Of a stretch of DNA of 64,000 bases, positions 35,607 to 45,004 are shown piece by piece. The notes beneath the pieces are model-generated. The model did no database searches. It saw only the letters and a list, made by a program, of their open reading frames with translations, and had not been told where the DNA came from. Numbering within the stretch: the stretch's first letter is position 1; every line of letters starts with the position of its first letter. The stretch is from AC-69 sp963751665 (lineage in GTDB: Bacteria; Actinomycetota; UBA4738; HRBIN12): contig CAVVVF010000010.1 in the NCBI GenBank assembly GCA_963751665.1, positions 176,105-240,104 on the forward strand. The letters run 5' to 3'. The translations under genes and the position numbers were made by a program.

Positions 35607-37172
35607 TCAGGTCACCGTGACCGTGATCCCGTCGAGGCCGCTCGCCCCAGTGGGGAACGGCGGGGCCTCGACCCTGGTTTGCACGGCGCCGGTCCCGTCG
35701 TAGGCCCGAACGAACACCGAATACTGGCCGGGCCCCGGCGGTGTCCATCGGTACAGCCACAGCCGCCACGTGTAGGGCGACAGGGCCGTCTTCAGCAGCG
35801 CCGTGTTCCACGTGGCCCGGCCGTCGGTCGACACCTCGACCCGGGAGACGCCCTCGTCGCCGGAGAACGCCACCCCCGCGATCGACACGACGTCGCCGCT
35901 AAGCGTGGCCCCGTCCTCGGGCGTGTCGATCCGCGACGTCGTCTTCACCAGGGCCGGCTTGGACCACCCGCGCTGCTCCCAGAACCCCTGGTATGGCCGA
36001 TCCACGACCTCGATGTTGGTCAGCCACTTCGGATTCTTCATCCCGTACGTGCCCACCCCGAGCACGCGGGCGGGGAACCCGTGCGCCCGCGGGAGCACGA
36101 AGTCGTTCATGCCGAACGCGATCAGCGTGGTCGGGTCGAGCGCCTTGGCCACGCTCATGCTGTCGGAGTAGCCGCCGGCCGAGCCGAACGCCACTTCGAC
36201 CGCGCTCGAGCGCACCCCGGCTCTGTCGAGGATCACCGCCACGGGCACGCCGGTCCAGAGCGCGTTCGACATGAGGTGCGCGCCGATCTGGTTGCTGATG
36301 CACTCGAGGGTCTGGTACCGCTCGACGGCCGGGAGGGACTTCAGGTCCTCGTAGGTCAGGGTGAGGGGGCGATCGACCACGCCGCCTACGGACAGGCGCC
36401 ACTCGGCGGGGTCGATGTCCGGCTGGATGAGGTCCTCGTTCACCACGTAGAAGTCGTCGTTGGAGGTGATCTCGCGCGTGAGCCCGGCCACGTGCGCGAA
36501 CTGCGCGTCCTGCGGGACCACCTGGACGGGTGACGGCGTCGCCGACACGCCGAGGAGCCGGTTCCGCCCCGGGTCCGGCCTTCGGAAGATCAGCGCGCCG
36601 AGCGGGGACGCCCCGAGCAGCATGCCGGCCGCCCCCAGCCAGGCCGCCCGCAGGAAGTAGCGGCGGGACAGGCCGGCCTCGGCAGCCTGTTCAGCCTTCT
36701 GCGCGGTGAGGCGGTCGATGGCCCAGCCCGCGACGGCTCCGCCGGCCAGGTACAGCGGGAGCGTGATGAACGCGAAGGCCGGCCGACCCACCCACTGGGG
36801 GTTGGACGGGTACAGCACCACCGACGCGAGCCACAGGGGGAGGAAGGCGATCGGGGCGGCGGCGGCTCGGGCGAAGCGCCCGAGCCGCCGCCTCACCCAC
36901 GGGATGGCGATGCCGAGCGCCGCCGCCACGAGAAGGTACGCGATGCACGTGCCGACGATGGCGAGCTGCTTGGCCCCGTGGCCCAGGCGGTCGATGAAGA
37001 AGCTGTCGAAGCGCCCCGGCGTCGTCCGCACCAGCACCTGCGCGATGGCGATCGGCGGGAACGGCACCGCGGACATCAGCGTGTGCAGGACCGCGCCGGC
37101 GAGGGTGACGGCTGCGCCACCGGCCAGCCCGCCGACGGCGCTCGGCCACCAGGTCCGAGTGCGATCACTCAT
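35607..37172 (-). CDS. Membrane-anchored molybdopterin (sulfite-oxidase/YedY-type) oxidoreductase
   Basis: 521 residues. Four or so N-terminal transmembrane helices (about 1-170) precede a short SRRYFLRAAWLGAAGM export-like helix. A molybdopterin-binding domain (about 240-410) has the Moco-ligating cysteine in RYQTLECISNQIG and the usual LTYEDLKSLPAVE and HGFPARVLGVGTYGMKNPKWL. A Mo-co dimerisation-type beta domain follows (FSGDEGVSRVEVSTDGRATW). Electron acceptor and substrate are unknown; the catalytic domain should face outside. Confidence 0.9.
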   Translation of the reverse strand: MSDRTRTWWPSAVGGLAGGAAVTLAGAVLHTLMSAVPFPPIAIAQVLVRTTPGRFDSFFIDRLGHGAKQLAIVGTCIAYLLVAAALGIAIPWVRRRLGRFARAAAAPIAFLPLWLASVVLYPSNPQWVGRPAFAFITLPLYLAGGAVAGWAIDRLTAQKAEQAAEAGLSRRYFLRAAWLGAAGMLLGASPLGALIFRRPDPGRNRLLGVSATPSPVQVVPQDAQFAHVAGLTREITSNDDFYVVNEDLIQPDIDPAEWRLSVGGVVDRPLTLTYEDLKSLPAVERYQTLECISNQIGAHLMSNALWTGVPVAVILDRAGVRSSAVEVAFGSAGGYSDSMSVAKALDPTTLIAFGMNDFVLPRAHGFPARVLGVGTYGMKNPKWLTNIEVVDRPYQGFWEQRGWSKPALVKTTSRIDTPEDGATLSGDVVSIAGVAFSGDEGVSRVEVSTDGRATWNTALLKTALSPYTWRLWLYRWTPPGPGQYSVFVRAYDGTGAVQTRVEAPPFPTGASGLDGITVTVT

Positions 37173-37200
37173 CCTGCCGATTGTGCATCACACTGGTCGG

Positions 37201-37389
37201 ATGCGGTGGTCGCTCCTCGTCGTCGGGGTCCTCCTGGTCGCTGTGGGCGGGGTGTGGATCTTCCAGGGGATCGGCGTGCTGAAGGGGAGCTTCATGACCG
37301 GCCAGGCCTTCTGGGGATGGGCCGGTGCCGTGTGCGTGCTTCTTGGCCTGCCGATCCTGGCTGGCGGCCTCCGGCGAGCCCGCCGCTAG
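37201..37389 (+). CDS. Small two-helix membrane protein
   Basis: 62 residues, ATG 37201. Two hydrophobic segments (LLVVGVLLVAVGGVWIFQGI and GAVCVLLGLPILAGG) and a basic end GLRRARR. Common small actinobacterial membrane protein type, function unknown. Divergent from the sulfite-oxidase-like gene by 28 bases. Confidence 0.6.
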   Translation: MRWSLLVVGVLLVAVGGVWIFQGIGVLKGSFMTGQAFWGWAGAVCVLLGLPILAGGLRRARR

Positions 37390-37408
37390 CCCGGGCGCTA
37401 ACCCGCCG

Positions 37409-37888
37409 CTAGCCCGCCGCGCGGGTATCGAGGCGCGATGGTCGGAGCGTCCCGCCCTTGGGCAGGCCCAGGAACTGATCCACCATCGCGAGGTTCCTCT
37501 CCCGGTGGGCCTGTCGCTCCTCGGGGCTCATCGCCTTGATCTTGTCGATGGCGTTGGCCAGGTCGTAGGGGGTGAACGGCTTGATCAGGTACTCGGAGGC
37601 GCCGCTCGCCCATCCTTGCTGCTGTTCGTAGGCCATGGCCTTCGCCGTAAGGAGGATGACCGGCACGTCCTTCGTCTCGGGCAGGAGCGCCAGCTCCCGA
37701 AGGATCGACAGGCCGTCCCGGTAGGGCATCATCACGTCGAGCACGATGAGGTCGGGGCGCTCCTGCGCGGCCACCTGGATGGCGTGCTCCCCGTCCGAGG
37801 TCTCCAGGACGGTGTGGCCGAAGTAGTCGAGGTTGACCTTGATCAGTCGCAGGATGTCGGGGTCGTCGTCGGCGATCAGGATGCGCAT
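37409..37888 (-). CDS. Single-domain response regulator
   Basis: 159 residues. CheY-like receiver with acidic pocket ADDDP (7-9), phospho-acceptor Asp51 in IVLDVMMP, LLTAKA and LIKPFTP lysine. The last 35 residues are a helical tail without a DNA-binding domain, so it probably relays phosphate or acts by protein contact. The orphan kinases in this window are possible partners. Confidence 0.92.
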   Translation of the reverse strand: MRILIADDDPDILRLIKVNLDYFGHTVLETSDGEHAIQVAAQERPDLIVLDVMMPYRDGLSILRELALLPETKDVPVILLTAKAMAYEQQQGWASGASEYLIKPFTPYDLANAIDKIKAMSPEERQAHRERNLAMVDQFLGLPKGGTLRPSRLDTRAAG

Positions 37889-37945
37889 GGCTTGGCCTCC
37901 TGCCGGGTATCGGCATGCAGGGCAGGGACCTTCAGCCGGGACCGG

Positions 37946-38845
37946 CTAGGAATCCAGGATGGCCAGGACCTCGCCCAATGCCCGGATCGAGCCCTCCGTG
38001 ATGGGGCTGACCACCAGGATGGCCTCGTCCGCGCCCGCCTCGGCCAGGTCCCTGAGTCCCGCTGCGATGCGGTCGGGGGAGCCCTCCAGGGGAGGAACGC
38101 CGACCACGAGCGGGCGATCCCCGGCCGCTCGGTCCAGTACCACCAGGACGCACGCGCTGCGCGCGATCTCCTCCGGCGCTCGGCCCGCTCGCTGTGCCGC
38201 GTCGCTCACCTTCGAGTTCAGCGCGGCGAACCCCTCGGCCGTGTTGCCGTAGTTGTCGTACCAGGTGTTCCAGGCGTCGACGTGGGGGAGCGCGATCGAC
38301 AGCACGCGCTCGCCCGCGCTGCCCACCATGATCGGCGGGCGCCGGGCCGGCTTCGGCAACAACACCGCGTCGTCCGCTTGCCAGAACCGACCGGGGAGCG
38401 TGACCCGCTCGCCGGAGAGCAGCCGGCGGACGATCTCGAAGGACTCCTCGAACCGCGAGACCCGGTGATCGAAGGGGATCCCGAACGCCTGGAACTCCGG
38501 CTCGTTCCACCCCGCGCCGACCCCGAGGACCAGGCGGCCGCCGCTCACCTCGTCCACGGTGGCGGCCATCTTGGCGAGCAATGCCGGCGGGTGGAACGCC
38601 AGGCAGGCCACGAGCGGGCCGAGATCGATCCGCTCGGTGACACCGGCGAGCGCGGCGAGGAGGGTCCACGCCTCCCACGGCCCTCGCTCGGGACGGCCGT
38701 CGCCCCGGTACAGCAGGTGGTCACCGAGCCACATCGAGTCGAACCCGGCGGCCTGGGCCGCCCTGGCCATGGCGACGTACTCGGGCCACCGGACGTCGCG
38801 CTCCACCTCGGGGAGCTGGATCCCGATCCGAAGCGACCGCGCCAC
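37946..38845 (-). CDS. LLM-class F420-dependent oxidoreductase
   Basis: 299 residues. Luciferase-like TIM barrel: LRIGIQLPEVERDVRWPEYV, GFDSMWLGDHLLYRG, ERIDLGPLVACLAFHPPALLAKMAATVDEVSGGRLVLGVGAGWNEPE, PPIMVGSAGERVLSIA. These motifs are typical of actinobacterial F420-dependent reductases, although FMN use cannot be ruled out. Substrate unknown. Confidence 0.88.
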   Translation of the reverse strand: MARSLRIGIQLPEVERDVRWPEYVAMARAAQAAGFDSMWLGDHLLYRGDGRPERGPWEAWTLLAALAGVTERIDLGPLVACLAFHPPALLAKMAATVDEVSGGRLVLGVGAGWNEPEFQAFGIPFDHRVSRFEESFEIVRRLLSGERVTLPGRFWQADDAVLLPKPARRPPIMVGSAGERVLSIALPHVDAWNTWYDNYGNTAEGFAALNSKVSDAAQRAGRAPEEIARSACVLVVLDRAAGDRPLVVGVPPLEGSPDRIAAGLRDLAEAGADEAILVVSPITEGSIRALGEVLAILDS

Positions 38846-38878
38846 GGCGGCGAGTCTACGGAACGGCCGTGCGGGTTC

Positions 38879-39418
38879 CTAGGTGCGGCCCTGCACCCGC
38901 GAAGGCTTGTCGGCCGACGCCACGGCCGACGCCACAGCCGACTCCCCGTCCTGGGTCGTTTGATCCCTTTGCGAGGTCTCCTCGCCCATGATGGATCGGC
39001 CGATGAAGACCGCCCCCTCGGCGATCGCGAGGGACATCGAGGTGATGTCGCCCTCCACCCGGGCGCGGGGCCCCAGCTTGGCCGTTCCCTTCACCACGAT
39101 GCTGCCCATGACGATCCCGCCGACGTCCGCGTTGTGGCCGCGGATGTTTCCGTCCAATCGGCTGTCCGCGGGCAGCGACACGTTCCCCTTTGCGGTCAGA
39201 TTGCCCTTGACCCAGCCCGCGAGCGTGATGCTCCCGGCCTGGATGTTGGCTTCCACTCGACCCTGAGGGGAGAGCGACACCTCCCCCTCCGCGGTGATCT
39301 TGCCCTTGACCTCCCCCTCGACCCTGAGGGAGCCGGCCGCGATGACCGTGCCTTCGATCTTCGTCCCGGGACCCACCACCGAGACCTGAGAGCGATCATC
39401 CGAACGATCCATGCGCAC
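38879..39418 (-). CDS. Bactofilin (polymer-forming cytoskeletal protein)
   Basis: 179 residues. The core is a right-handed beta-helix of short repeats (TVIAAGSLRVEGEVKGKITAEGEV and so on), the DUF583/bactofilin signature. A disordered Ser/Ala tail follows. Bactofilins polymerise without nucleotide and scaffold envelope machinery. It lies 25 bases downstream of the coiled-coil protein at 39443. Confidence 0.9.
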   Translation of the reverse strand: MRMDRSDDRSQVSVVGPGTKIEGTVIAAGSLRVEGEVKGKITAEGEVSLSPQGRVEANIQAGSITLAGWVKGNLTAKGNVSLPADSRLDGNIRGHNADVGGIVMGSIVVKGTAKLGPRARVEGDITSMSLAIAEGAVFIGRSIMGEETSQRDQTTQDGESAVASAVASADKPSRVQGRT

Positions 39419-39442
39419 CTCCAGGGAAGCGAGACGGGCGCG

Positions 39443-39782
39443 TCACTCGGCCTTGCCGGACGACCCGGATGAGCCTAGCTTGCTCCGGATCTGCTCGCCG
39501 ACCTCCGAGAACGTCGTGGAGAGCGCGTCGCCGAACGACTTCGTGGCCTCCTTCAGCTGCTGCTTGGCCTCCGGGTCCCGGAGCGTCTCGCCGAGCGAGG
39601 TGAACGCCTGGTCGAGCTGGCGCGTCACCGTCTGGATGGCGTCGTCGAGCTTCTTGCGGTCCTCCTCGGCGGTCGTCCCGAGCTCCTCGCCGCGCTTGCG
39701 GTACTTCTCGCCGAGCAGCCGGCTCCACTCGCCGAACTTGTCGCCGACCTCGATTCCACGCTTCCTTCGAGCTCTCGGCCAT
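39443..39782 (-). CDS. Small helical coiled-coil protein (frameshifted)
   Basis: Begins MAESSKEAW at 39782; the frame breaks near 39756 and continues GIEVGDKFGEWSRLLGEKY. About 113 residues, almost wholly helical and charged, with apolipoprotein or YtxH-like periodicity (AIQTVTRQLDQAFTSLGETL). One base restores the N-terminus. Function unknown. Adjacent to bactofilin on the same strand. Confidence 0.65.
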
Positions 39783-39840
39783 GTCGTCACCTTCCGTACG
39801 TGGAGCCTTCGAGTCTACGCGTGGGCGAGGGGAGACGCCC

Positions 39841-40164
39841 TCACGGGTCATGCAGGGTCAGCGCGTAATGGATGGCGGCCTCGAGCTCCCGGAGCTTGAC
39901 GGGACCGAGCGCGCCGATGGGATCGGGGTCCACGGCGCGCTTCTCCACGGTCACGATCTCATCGACGTTGACCACCACATCGTGCGGCAACCCCTCCGTC
40001 GGTCCGAGAGGAACCTCCGATCGGATCGCGCGGGCCGTCCGGGTGATGGGCGCGACGGTGACCCGCGTCCGTACCGGGATGATCGTGTCGCCAGTGAGGA
40101 TCACGATGGGCTGGCGTCCATGTCCCTCCGGCAGGTAGGCCCAATGGACCTCTCCGCGTTTCAC
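39841..40164 (-). CDS. MazF-like endoribonuclease toxin
   Basis: 107 residues from GTG 40164. PemK/MazF fold: KRGEVHWAYLPEG, RQPIVILTGD, RTRVTVAPITRT, EVPLGPTEGL, VNVDEIVTVEK and IGALGPVKLRELEAAI, in the family order. Expected to cut mRNA at specific sites. It begins 22 bases after the antitoxin stop on the same strand. Confidence 0.9.
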   Translation of the reverse strand: MKRGEVHWAYLPEGHGRQPIVILTGDTIIPVRTRVTVAPITRTARAIRSEVPLGPTEGLPHDVVVNVDEIVTVEKRAVDPDPIGALGPVKLRELEAAIHYALTLHDP

Positions 40165-40186
40165 CGGTGACCGGCGGGGGAGCCCA

Positions 40187-40402
40187 TCAGCCTGTCCACG
40201 GCTGGAAGGTCTCTGAGTCGGGGACCCGCCCGTAGGCCTCGACGGTGGTGCGGTCCTGCTCTTGCCGATCGAGGTCACTGAGGTGGGCCGCCACGGCTCG
40301 CCTGATCAGCTCGCTCCGGCTCACCTTCTCCCGGGCGGCCCACCGGTCGAGCTCGGCCACGAGCTCGTCGTCGAGCTGGACCAGCACCTGCTTCCTGGGC
40401 AC
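40187..40402 (-). CDS. Ribbon-helix-helix antitoxin of the MazF pair
   Basis: 71 residues. RHH DNA-binding N-terminus (KQVLVQLDDELVAELDRWA, KVSRSELIRRAVAAHL) and an acidic C-terminal tail likely to bind and neutralise the toxin. It precedes mazF, the usual order, and the dimer should repress the pair. Confidence 0.88.
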   Translation of the reverse strand: MPRKQVLVQLDDELVAELDRWAAREKVSRSELIRRAVAAHLSDLDRQEQDRTTVEAYGRVPDSETFQPWTG

Positions 40403-40438
40403 GTCAGCCAGCCTACCATATGAAAGACCATATGCTTC

Positions 40439-41984
40439 TCAGCCGGTGACGGTGAAGTCGGCCCCCGCTTCCTTGCGGTAACCGTCGTCGCGCAGCAGGT
40501 ACACGCTGTACTTCCCGGCGTCCAGCGGCCACGGCCCGTGGACGTCCTCGTCGATCAAGGTCGAGCCGGCGACCGTCGAGCCCGTGTACGTCCACAGCAG
40601 GTAGTAGGCGATGCGTGGATCCCGGCCCCGCTTGTACACGCCGATCCAATCCCACCGCTCGCCCCGGGCGTTCTGCCACGAGACGTCGATGGGCTCGCCC
40701 ACCGCGTACGTGTCCTTCCCAGTGGTGATCGAAGGCTTCGCGCCAGGCTCCTTCACCCAGAACGGGATCCGTGACAGCTCCTGGGCGCCTCCGCGGAGCA
40801 GGACGGCCTCGTAAGCGCCGGCGGCCCACCCATCGGTGGAGAAGGTCAACGTCCCGTCGGTTGGCGCGGTCGCGCCGGTGGATTGGTCGGCTATCGCGTC
40901 CGACGCGGGGTGCCCGCCGGCAGGGACGATAGCCACATGCTCGCCCCCCGCGCCCGGCGCGTGGAACACGATCCCCGCGTCGTCGCCGATGGCTACCAGC
41001 CGCTCCTCCGCCGCCACCATCACCGGCGGCGCGCCGGGGGTCACGGTGAACGTCGAGGCCGTGGCCCGGTGGTCTGACGGCCAGGGCGTGACGCTCAGGT
41101 CCACGCCGGAGGCGCCCGTCTCGCCGAGGACCGTGGCGCCCGTGGCCTTCGCTTCGCCGAGCGCGTAGATGATGTCGATCCGGTCCTGCGGCGCGTACTT
41201 CCCCGGGTTCCAGAACGGGAGGTGCGGCCGGGCCGCCCACCACGTCAGGCCGGGATGGCGCTTGGGGTTCGGATAGACCTGCCGGTACGAGTCCACGAAC
41301 CCGGCCGCCTCGACCGCCACGCTCACCGGCCACTTGACCGCGTAGCGGATCTGGAATCGCTCGCCCACCATCTCCGGCGTCCAGTCTCGCCACGACGGCG
41401 CGTTGAAGTCGCCGGTCAGGAACACCGGGATGCCTTGCGCCCCAAGGCTCTCCGCGGCCTGGAGCGACGGCTGGATGGCCGGGAGCCGGAGCCGGCGCTC
41501 CAGCTCGCAGCACGGAGCGCTTGGTCTCGCCCTGCTTGACCTCGAACGGTCCGTACGGGTTCGACGGCAGGTGCACGTTCTCGATGGCCACCACCTGCCC
41601 CGGCGCGAGCTGGACGAACAGGTAGAGGCCGTCCGCGCCGGGCGGATCGATGAGCGGGTACTTCGACAGGATCTGAAGCCGAGGGCTGGCGTACGGCCAT
41701 CCCAGCGCGCGCTGGAGGGCCAGGGTGTGACCCTGGGCCTCCTCGATGGCGACCACGTCGGCGCCGCTCTTTCGGATGACCTCCACGACCTTGTCGAAGC
41801 TGACGTGTACGCCGCCGTACTCGATGTTGAACTCCAGGACCTTGAGCTCGACCGGGGCGATGGGCGCGGCGGGGCTCGGCTTCGCTCCCGCGCCGGCTGC
41901 TGGGAGCGGGCCGGCGAGCGCGAGTGCGAACGCCAACGCCGCGGGCGCGGCGAACCGGACCCCCCTCCCGAACCGGATGCCCAT
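40439..41984 (-). CDS. Secreted endonuclease/exonuclease/phosphatase (frameshifted)
   Basis: ATG 41984. A signal peptide (about 1-33, FAAPAALAFALALAGPLPAA) is followed by an EEP-fold domain with LEFNIEYGG, VVAIEEAQ, FLTGDFNAPSW and SDHRATAS, so the metal and catalytic residues are present. The frame breaks near 41510 between TKRSVL and ELERRLRLPAIQ. A C-terminal domain of about 190 residues contains an Ig-like part (VGEPIDVSWQNARGERWDWIGVYK, then LDAGKYSVYLLRDDGY). Total after correction is about 514 residues. Probably an exported phosphodiesterase or DNase. Confidence 0.85.
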
Positions 41985-41988
41985 CCGA

Positions 41989-42033
41989 CTACCCGGTCGT
42001 GGCGCTGTAGATGTCGTTGTTGCCGAAGTTCAT
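41989..42033 (-). pseudogene. 14-codon remnant matching the C-terminus of the secreted BNR protein
   Basis: Reads MNFGNNDIYSATTG then TAG, ending four bases before the EEP start. The intact gene at 49109-50917 ends NFGNNDIHSATTG, and the nucleotide match is close over about 40 bases. An 11-bp palindrome shared with the upstream region of that gene lies 34 bases upstream (42068). It looks like the end of a deleted second copy, but could be a translated mini-ORF coupled to the EEP gene. Confidence 0.6.
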
Positions 42034-42117
42034 GGCGCCGCCTTCAAGCAGTCTCGAGGACTCACGAGTCTTTCAGACCTGCGCCTGAGAACGCAATCGA
42101 GGCAGCGTCGAGGTTCC

Positions 42118-42438
42118 TCAGGTTCCCGCCGAGCCGGTCGAGAACATCCGCTCATCTTCGGCGATGGCGGTAGCGAGGAGGCGGCGGGCGGCTTCCTCGA
42201 AGGCCGAGTCTTCCCCCGACTCCCACGCGATCAGGGCACGTCGACCTTCGTCGGATGCCAGGAGCTCATCCCGGGAAAGGAGGTTGCGATCGCCGCAGAG
42301 CACTGGGCTGTCCCGAAGCATGGTCGTTCCGTCGTCGTCGATCTCCGCGACCACCTCGGCCAAAACGTGGGGAGGGATATCAGACTCTTGTGAGTTCTCG
42401 AGCACATACCAGCGCACCCGCTGCCTCCGTCTCTTCAT
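42118..42438 (-). CDS. Hypothetical protein
   Basis: 106 residues, ATG 42438. A basic opening (MKRRRQRVRWYVLENSQ) is followed by an acidic body (VLAEVVAEIDDDGTTMLRD, SGEDSAFEEAARRLLATAIA). No family recognised. It is an isolated gene between the EEP locus and the repeat-bearing protein. Confidence 0.55.
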   Translation of the reverse strand: MKRRRQRVRWYVLENSQESDIPPHVLAEVVAEIDDDGTTMLRDSPVLCGDRNLLSRDELLASDEGRRALIAWESGEDSAFEEAARRLLATAIAEDERMFSTGSAGT

Positions 42439-42575
42439 CCCGACTTCGGCGGCGCAGCGGAGACCGGCTCCGGGGGGCCTTCGCAGCGCACTCCAACCAA
42501 ATATTCAAACGTCGTACACGACGAAAGGTACCCAGGATCATCGATTCAATTCGGAGGACGACTCACCAGACCGGC

Positions 42576-44133
42576 TCAGGACCGCCTGCGGGCCCGGGCC
42601 CGCATCCAGGACAGGACGGGCAGGCTGACGAACACCAGCCCGGCTGCGCTCTTGATGGGTGTCAGGGCTGCCGAGCCAACTGGACTGGGCGTCTCGGTTG
42701 GACTGGGCGTCTCGGTTGGACTGGGCGTCTCGGTTGGACTGGGCGTCTCGGTTGGACTGGGCGTCTCGGTTGGACTGGGCGTCTCGGTTGGACTGGGCGT
42801 CTCGGTTGGACTGGGCGTCTCGGTTGGACTGGGCGTCTCGGTTGGACTGGGCGTCTCGGTTGGACTGGGCGTCTCGGTTGGACTGGGCGTCTCGGTTGGA
42901 CTGGGCGTCTCGGTTGGACTGGGCGTCTCGGTTGGACTGGGCGTCTCGGTTGGACTGGGCGTCTCGGTTGGACTGGGCGTCTCGGTTGGACTGGGCGTCT
43001 CGGTTGGACTGGGCGTCTCGGTTGGACTGGGCGTCTCAGAGGGGCTGGGCGTCTCGGTTGGACTGGGCTCCGGCTGGGGTCTCGGTTGGACTGGGCGTCT
43101 CAGAGGGGCTCGGAGTCTCGGTTGGACTGGGCGTCTCGGTTGGGCTCGGCTCCGGACTCGGCGTCTCGGTTGGGCTCGCCTCCGGACTCGGCTCTGCGGC
43201 CGGGCTGGGCTCGGGACTGGGCGGCGGACCCTCGTCCACAACGAGGCCTCCGAGGATGGCTGTGACCGCCGCGGCGCCCTCGTCCGTGACGCTCGGCAGG
43301 AGCGGCGGCACCTCCGCCGCGATCGCCGCATCGAGTCGAGTGACGTCGGCCCCCGATGCGATGGCCTTTGCGCGCTCTTCAGAGAGGTTGCGTGCGTTCT
43401 CTGCCAGGACCTCGGGGGACATGCCGACCCTCATGCTCGCCACGAGGACTGCCAGCGCCGAGTAGCCATTCGTGAGGTGCGCGGAGGCTGCCGCCGTCCC
43501 TGCGTCACCAGAGGTCGGCGGTAGTTGGAACAGCCCGCGGCCAAGAAACAGCGCGACGAGGATCACGGAGGCCGCTGCCGCGCCTTGCAGGCGCTCGTAC
43601 CAGCGACCCTGCCACCCTCTCGACTGGTCGACCGCTGGAGGATCGGTTGGGGGCTCCCCACTCCCTCCGGCTGCCGTGGCCGCGCCCGCAATCGCCGGCT
43701 CCCGTTCCGTCCGAGCGTGTTGCGGGACGGGCGCGCCCCGGCACAGCCTTTGCAGGACGGGCCCCAGGTCCTGGATGCCGACCCACTCTTCCACGAACGC
43801 ATCGGCGCCGCGGGACGGACCGCTCCACGCCCGTTCCGGCTCGGGTGTGATGACCACGATCTTCGTGGACTCCGAACCCTGACGAACCCGCTGGATGAGG
43901 CCCTCATCTCCGATGGCCGCGAGGCTCTCGTGGATGATCAGCGCGTCCGGTCGCTTCTCGGCAGCCAGGCTCACGGCATCGTCGCCTCGGGCAACCAACG
44001 CCACCACCTGGCACCCTCCCTCCTCGAGGAAGAAGCGCACCAGCTCTCGGTGCAGTGGTTGATGAGCTGCGACCAGGACCCTGAGGGGCCCAGAGGTCGC
44101 TCCGCCTCGCGAACGCCGGTTCGGACGTGGCAT
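42576..44133 (-). CDS. Pseudo-receiver transmembrane protein with PTETPS repeats (frameshifted)
   Basis: ATG 44133. Residues about 18-135 are receiver-like (RVLVAAHQPLHRELVRFFLE, PDALIIHESL, KIVVITPEPE, GADAFVEEW), but the phospho-Asp is replaced (IIHES) and the conserved Lys is Glu. A transmembrane helix (ASVILVALFLGRGLFQL) and a helical domain of about 90 residues follow. A long Thr-Pro-Ser-Glu repeat region then leads to a final apolar helix with a basic end (GLVFVSLPVLSWMRARARRRS). Two missing C's near 43070 shift the frame within the repeats. Same plan as the gene at 11357-12520. Confidence 0.68.
42680..43069. repeat. Perfect 18-bp tandem repeat (about 20 copies)
   Basis: The unit GGACTGGGCGTCTCGGTT recurs head to tail with no substitutions for some 350 bases. 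Variant units (CAGAGG in place of CGGTTG) appear at the distal end. On the minus strand it codes the hexapeptide PTETPS. Identical copies point to recent slippage or unequal crossover, and the copy number may vary or be mis-assembled. Confidence 0.92.
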
Positions 44134-44332
44134 CGCTACCTACTCTCACCTCCATGCGCAACCGAAGGCCCCACCAGCTCAAAGGTGGCGTCCCTAACCC
44201 TCGTCACCTTAGACCCTCCGCTGGAGCCCGGGAAGTAGCCCCGTCGTGCCTGAGCAGGCACGGACAGAGGGTTCAGCGAGGGGTTCCGGGGGCGGGGTAG
44301 CATGATTCATCCGGAAGTAGGAGGTGATCGGC

Positions 44333-44692
44333 ATGGGCATACTCCTCATCCTGCTCGGACTGGTCGCGGGCGGCGTGGTGGCGGACTTCCTGGTCGAGAA
44401 CGACCTCGCCACTTCCCCCGACCAGACCGTCGCCCTCTTCGGCGGCTCGTTCCGCCTCTCGACACCCGAGGTGGTGCTGGGAGGGGCCGTCCTCGGGGCT
44501 CTCAGCGTGCTGGTGGTGATCCTTGGCGTCGGCTTCCTCCGCGGAAGCTGGGGCCGCCGACGAGCCCTCAAGCGACGGCTCGCGATACTCGAGCAGGAGA
44601 ACGCGTCGCATCGCGCGAGGGAGAATCTGTCCGCTGGCGCCGTAACGCTGCCGTCAGAAGAATCCCAAGCAGTCACCGGCGAGCCTCGCTAG
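44333..44692 (+). CDS. Small membrane protein with basic/coiled tail
   Basis: 119 residues, ATG 44333 eight bases after AGGAGG. Two transmembrane helices (MGILLILLGLVAGGVVADF and VVLGGAVLGALSVLVVILGVGFL), then a basic helix GRRRALKRRLAILEQEN. The fold plan resembles LapA-like small membrane proteins. Function unknown. Confidence 0.65.
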   Translation: MGILLILLGLVAGGVVADFLVENDLATSPDQTVALFGGSFRLSTPEVVLGGAVLGALSVLVVILGVGFLRGSWGRRRALKRRLAILEQENASHRARENLSAGAVTLPSEESQAVTGEPR

Positions 44693-45004
44693 CGCAGCGC
44701 GACGGATACCCCTCTCGTCTATCGCGTCCCTTTGACGTTGGGACGACTCTGACAGGTGCGTTCAGGTTGGGAAATCGGCCGCACGGCCGTCACCGTGGCG
44801 AACCTGCGCTGTAACCGTGATGTCCCCAAAAGTGCGCACTCCGGGTCCGGGAGAGACGGCCAATCACCAGGATTATCGTGCGGCCTGCGAACTTTTGCCC
44901 TAGGCGATTCGACGGTATCCGAGCACCCTCGCATGCCGGTCCGACCTCGTTCCCTTTACCATTCCCTGCGCCTCAGCAGCACACATCCGATCCGAAGGAG
45001 CCCG
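44693..45004. other. Gene-free stretch upstream of the LuxR-type ATPase
   Basis: 312 bases in which no supported gene was seen. The ATPase frame is open upstream to 44756, but that part has no recognisable protein pattern and the ribosome site favours the GTG at 45005. Confidence 0.5.

Noticed and set aside
42680..43069. CRISPR-like direct repeats
   Set aside because: The 18-bp units are head to tail without spacers and lie in frame within a coding region, so this is a coding minisatellite.
42652..43524. Plus-strand ORFs of repeated LGVSVG or LDWASR
   Set aside because: All frames are open through the repeat. Only the minus-strand PTETPS frame is joined to a receiver-like domain and a C-terminal membrane helix.
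44756..45004. Upstream extension of the LuxR-type ATPase
   Set aside because: Composition and lack of protein pattern, and a good ribosome site just before GTG 45005.
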